Below are positions 45,001 to 55,350 of a stretch of DNA of 64,000 nucleotides, in pieces. The stretch lies in assembly GCF_963924675.1 (NCBI RefSeq), contig NC_089226.1, positions 57,015,690 through 57,079,689 on the forward strand, in the 5' to 3' direction. The notes beneath the pieces are model-generated. The model made no database searches. It was not told where the DNA came from and was given only the letters and a program-made list of their open reading frames with translations. Numbering within the stretch: position 1 is the first letter of the stretch; each line of letters opens with the position of its first letter. A program made the translations under genes and the position numbers. The stretch is from Phocoena phocoena. Its lineage: Eukaryota > Chordata > Mammalia > Artiodactyla > Phocoenidae.

Positions 45001-47842
45001 TTTATTGGCATATAGTTGTTTGTAGTAATCTCTCATGATCCTTTGTATTTCTGCAGTGTCAGTTGTTACTTCTCCTTTTTCATTTCTAATTCTATTGATT
45101 TGAGTCTTCTCCCTTTTTTTCTTGATGAGTCTGGCTAATGGTGTATCAATTTTGTTTATCTTCTCAAAGAACCAGCTTTTAGTTTTATTGATCTTTGCTA
45201 CTGTTTCCTTCATTTCTTTTTCATTCATTTCTGATCTGATCTTTATGACTTCTTTCCCTCTGCTAACTTTGGAGTTTTTTTGTTCTTTATCTAATGGCTT
45301 TAGGTGTAAGGTTAGGTTGTTTATTTGAGATGTTTCTTATTTCTTGAGGTAGGATTGTATTGCTATAAAATTCCGTCTTAGAACTGCTTTTGCTGCATCC
45401 AGTGGGTTTGGGTCGTCGTGTTTTCATTGCCATTTGTTTCTAGGTATTTTTTGATTTCTTCAGTGATCTCTTGGTTATTTAGTAGTGTATTGTGTAGCCT
45501 CCATGTGTTTGTATTTTTTACAGTTTTTTCCTGTAATTGATATCTAGTCTCAGCGTTGTGGTCGGAAAAGATACTTGATTTTCTTAAATTTACCAAGGCT
45601 TGATATATGACCCAAGATATGATCTATCCTGGAGAATGTTCCATGAGCATTTAAGAAAGTATATTCTTCTGTTTTTGGATGGAATGTCCTATAAATATCA
45701 ATTAAGTCCATCTTGTTTAATGTATCATTTAAAGCTTGTGTTTCCTTATTTATTTTCATTTTAGATGATCTGTCCATTGGTGAAAGTGGGGTGTTAAAGT
45801 CCCCTACTATGATTGTGTTACTGTTGATTTCCCCTTTTACAGCTGTTAGCATTTTCCTTATGTATTGATGTGCTCCTGTGTCGGGTGCATAAATATTTAC
45901 AACTGTTATATCTTCTTCTTCTTGGATTGATCCCTTGATCATTATGTAGTGTCCTTCTTTGTCTCTTGTAATAGTTTTAATTTTAAAGTCTATTTTGTCT
46001 GATATGAGACTTGCTACTCCAGCTTTCTTTTGAATTCCATTTACATGGAATATCTTTTTCCCCCTACTTTCAGTCTGTATGTGTCCCTAGGTCTGACGTG
46101 GGTCGCTTGTAGACAGCATATTTATGGGTCTTGTTTTTGTATCCATTCAGCCAGTCTGTGTCTTTTGGTGGGAGCATTTAATCCAATTACATTTAAGGTA
46201 ATTATTGATATGTATGTTCCTATTACCATTTTCTTAATTGCTTTGAGTTTGTTACTGTAGGTCTTTTCCTTCTCTTGTGTTTCCTGCCTAGAGAAGTTCC
46301 TTTAGCATTTGTTGTAAAGCTGGTTTGGTGGTGCTGAATTCTCTTAGCTTTTGCTTGTCTGTAAAGATTTTAATTTCTCTGTTTAATCTGAATGAGATCC
46401 TTGCTGGGTAGAGTAATCTTGGTTGTATGTTTTTCCCTTTCATCACTTTAACTATGTCCTGCCAGTCCCTTCTGGCTTGCAGAGTTTCTGCTGAAAGATC
46501 AGCTGTTAACCTTATGGGGATTCCCTTGCATGTTATTTGTTGTTTTTCCCTTGCTGCTTTTAATATTTTTTCTTTGTATTTAATTGTTTATAGTTTGATT
46601 AATATGTGTCTTGGTGTGTTTCTCCTTGGATTTATCCTGTATGGGACTCTCTGTGCTTCTTGGACTTGATTGACAATTTCTTTTCCATATTAGGGAAGTT
46701 TTCAATTATAATCTCTTCAAATATTTTCTCAGTCCTTTTATTTTCTCTTCTTCTTCTGGGACCCCTATAATTCGAATATCAGTGAGTTTAATGTTGTCCC
46801 AGATATCACTAAGACTGTCCTCAATTCTTTTCATTCTTTTTTCTTTATTCTGCTCTGCAGTAGTTATTTCCACTATTTTATCTTCCAGGTCACTTATCCG
46901 TTTTTCTGCCTCGGTTATTGTGCTATTGATTCCTTCTAGAAAATGTTTGATTTCATTTATTGTGTTGTTCATCATCGTTTGTTTGCTCTTTAGTTCTTCT
47001 AGGTCCTTGTTAAATGTTTCTTATATTTTCTCCATTCTATTTCCAAGATTTTGGGTCATCTTTACTTTCATTACTCTGAATTCTTTTTCAGGTAGACTGC
47101 CTATTTCCTCTTCATTTGTTTGGTCTGATGGGTTTTTACCTTGCTCCTTCATCCGCTGTGTGTTTCTCTGTCTTCTCATTTTGCTTAACTTACTGTGTTT
47201 GGGGTCTCCTTTTCGCAGTCTGAAGGTTTGTAGTTCCTGTTGTTTTTGGTGTCTGCCCCCAGTGGCTAAGGTTGGTTCAGTGGGTTGTATAGGCTTCATG
47301 CTGGAGGGTCTGGTGCCTGTGTTCTGGCGGATGAGGCTGGATCTTTCTGGTGAGCAGGACCATGTCCGGTGGTGTGTTTTGGGGTGTCTGTGACCCTATT
47401 CTGATTTTAGGCAGCCTCTCTGCTAATGGGTGGGGTTGTGTTCCTGTCTTGCTAGTTGTTTGGCATGGGGTGTCCAGCACTGTAGCTTGCTGGTCATTGA
47501 GTGGAGCTGGGTCTCAGCGTTGAGATGGAAGTCTCTGGGAGAGCTTTTGCCGTTTGATGTTACATGGAGCTGGGAGGTCTCTGGTAGACCAATGTCCTGA
47601 ACTCGGCTCCCCCACCTCAGAGGCACAGGCCTGACACCCAGCCAGAGCACCAAGACCCTGTCAGCCACACGGCCTTGCCTAAAATTTCCAGTGTATCAAG
47701 TGGGGTGAGTTGAACGGCTCGGGGTTAGAGCAGCTGGGAGCTGGCTGGGTACCTCTTGCTCTCTCCATATGGCCTTTCCAAGTGGCTTTTCCAAAAGTCC
47801 AGACTTGGCTTCTTTACAGTATGAGAGCTTCAGGACAGTTAA
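42055..47842 (-). mobile_element. Near full-length young L1 LINE, antisense, 5.8 kb
   Basis: The element is flanked by a perfect 12-bp duplication (cttatatctttc) at 42043-42054 and 47843-47854. On the - strand it runs 5' UTR (about 47300-47842), ORF1 (about 46260-47299, with coiled-coil residues around MMNNTINEIKHFLEGINS), ORF2 (about 42415-46240) and 3' UTR with tail. ORF2 landmarks are the endonuclease-domain VVNIYAPD (about 45890), RT motif FADD (about 44175) and the C-terminal cysteine motif (about 42810). ORF1 is cut by a TAA at about 47021 and ORF2 is broken repeatedly, so it is not expected to be autonomous. Confidence 0.95.
47300..47842 (-). promoter_or_regulatory. L1 5' UTR (internal promoter region), antisense to MAP6
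   Basis: This is the GC-richer leader of the L1 above, reaching the target-site duplication. In L1 elements this region carries the sense promoter and often an antisense one. Activity here is unproven. Confidence 0.55.
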
Positions 47843-47854
47843 CTTATATCTTTC

Positions 47855-48480
47855 AACTTAAAATCAAGTCTAAATTAATTATTAAATTACACCTTTTTTA
47901 TAGGAATCACAAAGCTAATCTGTTAGATATAATATGCCAAATTATTTTAAACATTACAAATACTTTCAAACTAAATCTACACAAATTTTTCCTAAATTTA
48001 ATACCCAAAAAAGGTAATATATAGATTTGATTTAATTTCTCATTTCTAATCTTTTTTCTAAAACTTTCCATGATTAAAGACACTTACTAAGGAAACAAGT
48101 TTACTAACCAGAGCCACATAGGGGTGTATCTCTGAGCAAATTTAAGGTTAGTTCATGAGAATGCTCATTCAGAAGAATAAGGCAGGGCATGGGAGCCAGT
48201 GCCCCAAACATCAGGAAACTATACTTTGCACCCCATGCTGTGGGTCTGGCCCTCTTTTAAATCTCCATGCCAGCAGGGGACACTGAGTCCATGTCCTGCC
48301 AATGGGATAGGTTTTGCAACCCAAGCTCCTGAGATCAAGTTAAGCCCTGGTCACCTCTTTTGTCTCCTGTCTCAGCTTCATCACCCCTTTCAGGATGACT
48401 CTACCCAAGTTGTTCACTTGCGGATAGGATTCATCTAATCAGTGTCCTGCTGGATTCTATTCTGAATTAGGTTTTTATTT
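47855..48480. other. AT-rich unclassified sequence (right part) and adjacent repeat-like segment
   Basis: 47855-48130 continues the AT-rich sequence interrupted by the L1. 48180-48470 has an LTR-like composition ('catgccagcaggggacactg', 'ttgttcacttgcggatagga'). I cannot name either. Confidence 0.35.
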
Positions 48481-48889
48481 TTCCTTTCTGGCCAACCACC
48501 AGGTATTAGAGGTATTTTAATGCCATCCTTGGATTCTGCATGTTTTTCGTGGCCTTGCCTGGCTCCCTCCACAGACACTAAGGTCCTACTGATGGCAGCC
48601 AGCTGGGTTCACGTGGCCAGGACAGCTGTGCTCTGTGATGTGCTGAACCAGCAAGCCACCCCGGCCCCTCTCTGTCCACTGTGATGCTCAGAGACATCAA
48701 GAGGGACTGGATGGACAGGCTGCCTGGGGCACTGTGTACTCTGCTGAGAGATGTCAGTTCCTAAGGGCTCAAGGCGCTAAATATAGTAAAAAGCTTCTGG
48801 ATCAGGATGACATGTCGGAATAAAAATAGTCCAGATGTGTGTAAGTAAATAGAAAAATAATTATAATATTACATAGTAATATGGTACAA

Positions 48890-49035
48890 GGTGTGCTCTA
48901 TGTACATAATTTCTCATCATCATAAATTTCTGAGTCAATATCATTTTACCCAATGAAATAGATGACACACTTGGGGCCCAGAGAGACGAAACCATAATGA
49001 GCTAAGAAAGTGTTACCAAGTAGAAGTCTTACTGG
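48890..49035 (-). mobile_element. MIR fragment, antisense
   Basis: 'ataatttctcatcatcataa', 'acccaatgaaatagatgaca' and 'gggcccagagagacgaaacc' follow antisense MIR. Diverged. Confidence 0.6.
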
Positions 49036-49159
49036 GCCAGCTTTAAACTATAGGAACTGTTAAAATACTGAAATGATTTTAAGCATAAAGACTTGACTGC
49101 AATGTGTAAAAGAGTAATAATAACGACCAAGATTGAGCACCTGCTATGTGGCAGGTGCT

Positions 49160-49390
49160 ATAAGGGAAGGAGCACAGGCCCCAGGAGTGGAAAGACCCAG
49201 ACTTTACAGTCCATGCAGGTCCCCTCACTTCCCGTATCACTTGCCCACTCGACCTCAGTTTCTTCATCTATATATCATACAAGTAAGGGTAATAAATCCT
49301 CCCTTCGAGCTCCACAGGGTTGCTGGGTTGCTGAAATGAGCTTTGGAAAGAAGTGATTTGGAAAGTAGAATGTGCTGTAAGTGTGCATAG
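49160..49390 (+). mobile_element. MIR fragment
   Basis: 'gcccactcgacctcagtttc', 'ttcatctatatatcatacaa' and 'gttgctgaaatgagctttgg' are in MIR order. Confidence 0.65.
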
Positions 49391-49399
49391 GCTTGTGAC

Positions 49400-50440
49400 A
49401 GTGTCTGAGCCCAGCCTGCAGGGCAGGAGGGTGCACGCTCATCTTGACTGGGGTGGTCTGAGTGTGGCAACGTTTGCCCTTGGTGTCAGTGATGTCACCT
49501 GCTCTCCATGATGTGGGTGGGCTGAGAGGTGGGGCGGGGGTCCACAGTGAGGCAGGTGGAGCAGCCTGTGAGGGTTCTGATGAGAGGCCTGGACTCTTGG
49601 TTGCCGGGAAATCAGCCCCAGAGCCTTGGAGTAAGTGAGGCCAAGGGCCCAGGGAGAGTAGAGGGAGCCAGAGTGGGGACGGAGCGAGGGGAGCAGGGCC
49701 TCTTCACTGCCTGAACTACCAGATGTCACCTACCAGCCAGTCACCTACCAAATGTGATACAGGCGACAATGGGGAGCATTGTTTATAGAGAATTTAAAAG
49801 CAGTAATAAAACCAGTTAAAAGCTGGTCTGTTTTTTATTGTCACCCCGGCCGGCTGGCTGTTGTAAGCAATGTCGGTGATAAAATACGTTTTTACGTTTT
49901 CCCTTTTCAGGGAGGTGGGGAAGAGGAACATTCCCTCTTTCTTTCATGCATGCCTTGGACCCTTTGCCCCTCCCCACTCAGCACTTAACTAGGGGGTTGG
50001 GGAGGGAAGGAGTCTGGGAAGCCCCTGAGAACAGGAGCACCCTAGCCTGTAGGATCCTCTGAGAGGATAGCTAAGATGGGCCCCCAGGATGGGCCCAGAT
50101 ATTCTGGAGGAAGGAAGCATGGCCTGTAGAGTGTGGGGTGGACAGGCTGCTAGGACGCTCACTGGAGGACTCTGAGTCCCGCTGCGGTGCTGCTGCTGTC
50201 ACCCGAGGACTGCCCTCCATGCCACGCGCAGGTTATAATCAATTGGCAAGCACATTGAATGACCAATTCCCAAGCCTACTCCCCACCCAGCCCCACATTC
50301 TGTACTAAGGATGTGGAGATCAGGTTCTCCTCCTGACTCTCCAGCAAGAGCTGCCCTGCCCAGCCTCCACTAGGCCAAGACTTATCAGGCAATCTGTGCT
50401 CTGCCCTGTCCCTGGCCTGAGCACTGGCCCTCACAGTGAC
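49400..50440. other. MAP6: Unique intronic sequence before exon 4
   Basis: No repeat or additional exon was recognised. The pyrimidine tract of the exon 4 acceptor begins at about 50440. Confidence 0.55.
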
Positions 50441-50460
50441 CACCTCTCTCTCCTCTGCAG

Positions 50461-51442
50461 GAACAAGGTCGAACGCACCAGTGATTCACGTAAGAGTCAA
50501 GGTCCTGTAACCACAGAGCCAGACAAAGATCAAGGTCCCGTGGGCCCTGGGCCTCTGAAAGATCAAGGTCCCGTGATCCAAAAGCCTTCAAAGGGTCAAG
50601 ACCCCACAGTCCCAGAGCCTCTGAAGGATCAAGTTCCTGTGGTCCCGGGGTCTCTGAAGGATCTAGGTCCCATAGTTCCTGCATCAGTTAAGGATCAAGA
50701 TCACGTGGTCCCTGAGCCTTTAAAGAATGAAGGTTCTGTGATCTCAGCACCAGTCAAGGACCAAGATTCCTTGGCCCCAGTGCCTCTAGAGAATCAAAGT
50801 CCTATGGTTCCAGCAAGAGTTAAAGATCAAGGTTCCGTGGTACCAGAGCTTCTGAAGGATCAAGGCCCCGTGGCCCCAGCACCCGTCAAGGATCAAGGCC
50901 CTGGGGTCCAAGCACCTGTCAAGAATCAAGGCCCCATGGCCCCTGAACCTGTGGGTAAAGGCCCCATGGGCCCAGCACTTGTCAAGGATCAAGGTCCTGT
51001 GGTCCCAGAGCAACCGCAGGATCAAAGTGCCATGGTCATAGCACCTGTGAAGAATGAAGTTTCTGTGCTCTCTGAGTCTGTAAAGAAGCAAGGTTTCGTG
51101 GTCCCAGAGCCAGTCAAAGATCAAGGTGGAGGGGCCCCAGAGCTTCTAAAGGATCACGATGCTGTAATTGCAGAACCTGTAAAGAATCAAGGTCCAGAAC
51201 TAGTCAAGGATCAAGGCCCCGTGGTCCCAGAGCCTGTGAAGAATCAAGTTCCTATACCCCCAGTGCCTCTGAAAGATCAAGGTCCTCTGGTGCCACCACC
51301 AGCAAAGGACCAAGGTCCTGTTGTCCCTGAGCCTCTGAAGATTCAAGGTCTCAGGAGCCCTCAGCTGCCCACTGTATCGCCTCCACCCCCAGTCATGATC
51401 CCAACTGTCCCCTATGCAGAATATGTTGAGAATTCTCCTTGA
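50461..51442 (+). CDS. MAP6: MAP6 exon 4 (terminal coding exon, 11-residue repeat domain)
   Basis: This is the last exon of the long, neuronal-type MAP6 isoform. It begins after CTCTGCAG with a G that completes the glutamate codon split from exon 3, then NKVERTSDSRKS. About 26 imperfect 11-residue units with consensus QGPVVPEPVKD follow (50498-51343). The C-terminus is unique, running QGLRSPQLPTVSPPPP to YAEYVENSP and a TGA at 51440-51442. It encodes 326 residues after the shared glutamate, so exons 2-4 give 463 complete residues; the human protein is about 813, leaving the balance to exon 1. The proline/valine/charged composition predicts an unstructured tail. Two units are short (10 residues at 50960, 8 at 51188) without breaking the frame. 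Imperfect 11-residue repeats in this position are documented for rat STOP; orthology is very secure. Confidence 0.96.
50498..51343 (+). repeat. Coding tandem array, 33-nt unit (11 residues), about 26 copies
   Basis: The array lies inside MAP6 exon 4. Units read QGPVTTEPDKD, QGPVGPGPLKD and so on to QGPVVPEPLKI. The most constant positions are Q at 1, P near 6 and 8, and K at 10 followed by D or N. Register slips by a codon at 50960-50989 (10 residues) and by three codons at 51188-51211 (8 residues). Because the period is a multiple of three, antisense frames are also open for long stretches; these are shadows. Confidence 0.95.
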
Positions 51443-51585
51443 CACTCACCCCGTGACATGCCAAAGAAGGAGCTAGCAATGAAAATGCTCCCTCTCAGGG
51501 GCAGCAAAGACACTTATTTAATCTGCATGAAACACGTATTGTATAGTCTTGCTGGAATCTAATAAAACTTGTCCTTCTGGCTCAG
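51443..51585 (+). other. MAP6: MAP6 long-isoform 3' UTR, very short
   Basis: Between the TGA and the canonical AATAAA there are only about 120 bases, so the predicted UTR is about 140 nt if cleavage falls 15-20 bases past the signal. The exact cleavage position is inferred. A longer UTR from a more distal site cannot be excluded from sequence alone. Confidence 0.65.
51561..51566 (+). terminator. Polyadenylation signal AATAAA of MAP6
   Basis: A canonical hexamer lies 118 bases after the stop codon. It is followed by T-rich sequence and then, from 51618, a 42-base GT repeat that could contribute to a GU-rich downstream element. Confidence 0.75.
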
Positions 51586-51615
51586 CAGTGTCTCTCTCCC
51601 TGTCTGGCTTCATTT

Positions 51616-51617
<2 letters not shown>

Positions 51618-51659
<42 letters not shown>
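51618..51659. repeat. (GT)21 microsatellite
   Basis: This is an uninterrupted dinucleotide repeat of 42 bases, about 50 bases past the MAP6 AATAAA. It is likely to be length-polymorphic. Confidence 0.97.
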
Positions 51660-51662
<3 letters not shown>

Positions 51663-52000
51663 CCATGCACATTTGAGGGTGGGCATTCAGGGCTCTGCAT
51701 TCATCCATCCGGGCCATCTGAGAAATTCCCAGCTCCTGTGAGCTGTCGGTATGAGATGGGAGTGGGTGGGAGTTGCTTGGAGACTGAGGACAGGACCCCA
51801 TCGGGAGGGTGTGGGAGGGACACACATGTGTTTCCCTTTTACTCTCACACTGTGACCACACTTCACTTCTGACACCAGAGGTGGTTGGGGGGGGTGGGGG
51901 TGGAGGAGGTCCCTCACATCAAGCCATTATCTAACACCAACTGGGGGGCCCTACATTGAAATCAATTCTGACGCTATCTACCTAGAGACAGCGTCAGCTC
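51660..52000. other. Immediate 3' flank of MAP6, with G-rich run
   Basis: No gene was recognised. 51882-51909 is a G-rich run (an 8-G tract and a 5-G tract) that could form a quadruplex. Confidence 0.45.
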
Positions 52001-52044
52001 CCACAGGTGAAGGGCTCAGTCCCACAGGACTGTCCCCCCGCCCT

Positions 52045-52600
52045 TCCCCAACTTCAGATGCCAATTGCAAGTCCCAGGCTATCGCTTGTACTTCTGACTG
52101 ACTTGCTGTAAATCAGCATTCCCACAACTCCCTGCTTGGGTTCAATAATTTGCTAGAATGGCTCACAGAACTCTGGGAAACACGTACTTATGTTTACTGA
52201 TTTATCCTCAAAGGATAAAGAATACATCCAGATGGAAGAGATGCTTAGGGTAAGGTATAGGGGAAGGGGCACGGAGCCTCCCTGCCCTTGCCAAGCACAC
52301 CACCCTGCCAGTGCCTCCAGCAACCCAGAAGCTCTCTGAACCTCAAACTTTGGGGATTTTTATGAAGGTTTCATCATGCTGGCATAATCAATGATTAACT
52401 CAATCTCCAGCCCCTCTCCCCTTCCCAGGGGATGGAAGGTAGGGCTGAAAATTCCAAGCTTCTAATCGTGACTTGGTCTTTCTGGTGACCAGCCCCCATC
52501 CTGAAGTGATCCAGAAGCCACCAAGAGTCCCCTCATTAAAACAAAAGACACTGCTAGAACCCAGGAAATTTCGAGGGTTTTAAGAGCTCTATTATTTCAC
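52045..52600. mobile_element. LTR-like interspersed repeat
   Basis: 'ggctcacagaactctgggaa', 'cagatggaagagatgcttag', 'ccagcccccatcctgaagtg' and 'cccaggaaatttcgagggtt' follow an LTR-type consensus I recall from mammalian genomes. The family name is uncertain, so it is left open. Confidence 0.45.
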
Positions 52601-53763
52601 AGGTCAGTTTCCATGAAAGCCTAGGTACCCAACAGGTACCAAACTGCAGCAAGCTGACTGTTCAGAGTTGAAACCTGCGGAGGAAACGGGAGCAGGGACC
52701 CAGCTGGCCCAGGATAATCCTGGATGACAGCTGTTTGCCAAGGGCTCAGTCCTAAAGATCCTCCGGAGGTCATGCTTCTTGAGTAAACCAGGCCTCTGAT
52801 CAGAAGGGTCCCGGGACACTCATGAGGGCAGAACCTAACATTTGCTGGTCCTCATTCAGTATCCAGGACAGCTCAGCCAGGGCTTTTAAAACAACGCCTG
52901 AAGTCCCCCACTCATTCATGCCTGCGGTTGACTTGTCCTTAGCACTCACTTTGTGCCTTGCTCAGTGCTGGGCGTGAGGTCACTGTGGCACAGAAGTTCC
53001 AGTCTTATGACAATAAAAGGTGGTGTGGGATGAGGCCCTAGGACAGCTAAAGGCCTGGCTTTGAGAGGACAGTGAAGAAAGAAAATCTAGTAGGGGCATC
53101 CAGGAAGGCTTCTCAGAGAAAATGGCTATGAAGTAGAGACAGCCCGGGCAGCAGGGGTAGGGAGGGGTATCATGGATGTGGCTGGGAGGGCCAGGGTAAG
53201 CCCTCTCTGGAAGTCCTTGAATCAAAGAAACCTGATTTTCACGAGGGTCTGACCAAAGGGTGTAGCAGGCCCCTGGGGCAGACAACGGAGACCAGGGAGG
53301 GGTGACCAGTTTTCTGAACCCCAGGACCTCAGGGAGGGAGTCAGGGAGTCAGTCCTGTAGGCTGTGAGCGTGTTACTGGGAAGAAGGCTGGGGGCTAAGG
53401 CTCAGCCTTGCTCAGAGATGGGTCCTGCTAGGATCCCACTGGTGTGGGTCACAGTAGCCTCCCCTTTAAAACCCAGAGCCCTCAGGGGCCTGGGGGTGTG
53501 GGGAGAGCTCCACCTGTTGACCCCACCAAAGCTGGCTCCCAAGGAACACTCCTACCCCTTTAAGACCTTTGAGACCCATTATGAACACTAACCCCTTTTA
53601 AAGGTCTCTTTTTTAAGAAGCTCAGCTTGGTTCTAACAGAGAAATCACAGGAAGTACTGATGACTTCCAAATGGTGACGTTTTCTGAGCAACAGGCCCCA
53701 GTCCCGCCTCCTCACCCCACTCCCAACAGCACCAGTGTTTTCTGCCCCACAAGCCACCTCTAT

Positions 53764-53810
<47 letters not shown>

Positions 53811-54535
53811 ATGAGGATTCTTCCTGGCTCACCCAACACAGAGTTTGCTGCCATATGAATTCTAATAGGGCCCCGCAGATAAGAAAAGACCACACTGAGG
53901 CTAAAGAAGCCCCTCCTTTCAGTTCTCTCTCTGACCCACACACCTGGTCCCATGGCACACACATTCCCACGGGCCAGGTAGATGGTGCTCTCTCTGTGAT
54001 GGGCAACATCCAGGGGCAAATGTCCAGAAAGCCATTGGCTACCAGGGCTCCCTCTGAAGAGAGAGCTGCCTGGAAACAAGGTGTGGGGGTCAGTCCCACA
54101 TGGGGAGGCTGAGCTCCCTCAGGGACACTGTCAGAATGGAAAGAGAAATGGGCCCAGCCCAAGGCTCTGGTGACTTTTTAAAGGTAGGAAGAGAAGGGCA
54201 CAAAGGAAGCTGAGGAAGGGCTCGCCCAAAGCTGTAAGGAGAGACCAGGGCCTGCGGTGCCAGGAGTGATTCAATAAGGAGAGCGATGCCCAGGGTCCAA
54301 AGCTGAGGGAGACAGTGCAGACGACTGAGAGGCGGCGGTGGCGGAAGCAGGTCGACCTCCAGCCCAGCGCCAGCCACCTCAATTTCCTCCTGATGATAAA
54401 GTGGCTCTGATGATAAGAGGTGATACTGAGGCAGAAAACCTCCAGCTCAGGATTGAGCTGCAGGCCACCGCCTCACCTGCATCACGCCCAGCTCTCTACT
54501 GCATTGGAAGAAGGCCCAGTGACGGAGGTGGTCGG
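52601..54535. other. Intergenic sequence without recognised genes
   Basis: It contains the (AC)22 repeat at 53766. No exon, including of SERPINH1, was recognised. Confidence 0.5.
53766..53809. repeat. (AC)22 microsatellite
   Basis: This is an uninterrupted 44-base dinucleotide repeat between MAP6 and the CpG island. It is likely to be length-polymorphic. Confidence 0.97.
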
Positions 54536-54539
54536 CTCA

Positions 54540-55350
54540 GGCCCCCGCCCTGGGCTGGGGCGGCGAAAGGCGGGAAATGAGCTAGATGCTCTTGGCCCTT
54601 CTCAGATGCAGACTTCATCCTAAGCCTGGTTCTTCCCAGCTGCAGCCATTTCCCAGCCCCTCCCCAGCACGCGTCGTCTCCACCCCCTCTCAATCCCGCC
54701 CCTCGGCGGCCTGGCGAATCCAGATAAAGGACCCCGGCGGGCCGCGGCCAGTAACCCCACCCAGACGCGGCGGCCTGAGGGAAGGAGGAGAGGGTGGCGC
54801 CCCTTCCCCGCGGAGCGGCCTCGGAAGCGCGCCGGCATCCGAAACTCGGATCCCGAAGATGCCCAGGCTCCGCCCAAGAGCCCTTAACCAGGCTCCCGGC
54901 TCTGAATCTGACAGCTGGGGATCCGACATTCCCCGCGGGCGGGCGGCGCTGAGCCCCAGTCCCCAGCCGCGGCCGTCCTCGCACGCGCACACCGTCTTGC
55001 CCGCGCGGCCAGGTCAGCTTCCCCGTCTGGGCTCCGGGCCCAGTTGCCGGAGCTTCTCGGCGCGGGGTCGGGCCAGGGCCTGGGAGCGGGCTGGCTAGAG
55101 AAGCCTGGGGACCCGCGGGCGCGCGCCCCCCGAAGGCGGGTCTGGGGGTCCCTCTTGGAGCTGGGCTGAGGCCTCGCTGGAGCCCCTGGTGGCGGATCCA
55201 GGGAAATACTGCGATTTTACTCCTCTCGCGCTGTGATCCCCGCCCTGAACACCTGCCGGGGGCACCCCCGCACTGCCTGGGCACTTTTTGGCATTTTTGT
55301 GTAGTGAGGAGGCGGTGCGTGCGGATTCAGGGTAGACCATGGGGCCAAGT
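54540..55350. promoter_or_regulatory. CpG island of unknown assignment
   Basis: This is the only clearly CpG-dense, GC-rich interval of the window, with many CG dinucleotides ('ccccgcgggcgggcggcgct', 'cgcgggcgcgcgccccccga') and GGGCGG-type Sp1 boxes. CpG islands usually mark promoters, but the nearest recognised gene is the 3' end of MAP6, 3 kb away. Long open frames on both strands (170 and 262 codons) are expected by chance in such GC-rich DNA. It may drive an unannotated transcript, act as an orphan island or enhancer, or be a gene remnant. Confidence 0.75.

Larger units (their letters stand above)
24803..50460 (+). other. MAP6: MAP6 intron 3
   Basis: This intron is about 25.7 kb, with donor GTAATG and acceptor CTCTCTCCTCTGCAG. 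It is the largest intron fully inside the window. About a third of it is two young L1 insertions (32759-35535 and 42055-47842); it also holds CHR SINEs and MIR/L2 fragments. No additional exon was recognised, consistent with the four-exon gene model. Confidence 0.9.

Noticed and set aside
43338..47393. Many sense-strand frames of 60-200 codons opposite the young L1
   Set aside because: They are reverse-strand readings of L1 ORF1/ORF2, not genes.
50385..51445. Several antisense open frames across MAP6 exon 4 rich in D, L and H
   Set aside because: They are a by-product of the 33-nt coding repeat, whose period keeps all frames in step; no independent evidence of a gene.
53560..54162. 200-codon antisense frame with a poly(CV) stretch
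   Set aside because: The stretch is the (AC)22 microsatellite read through; no family similarity.
54496..55284. 262-codon antisense and 170-codon sense frames in the CpG island
   Set aside because: Stop codons are rare in such GC-rich DNA. Composition is A/G/P/R-rich and no domain is recognisable. The island itself is kept as a finding.
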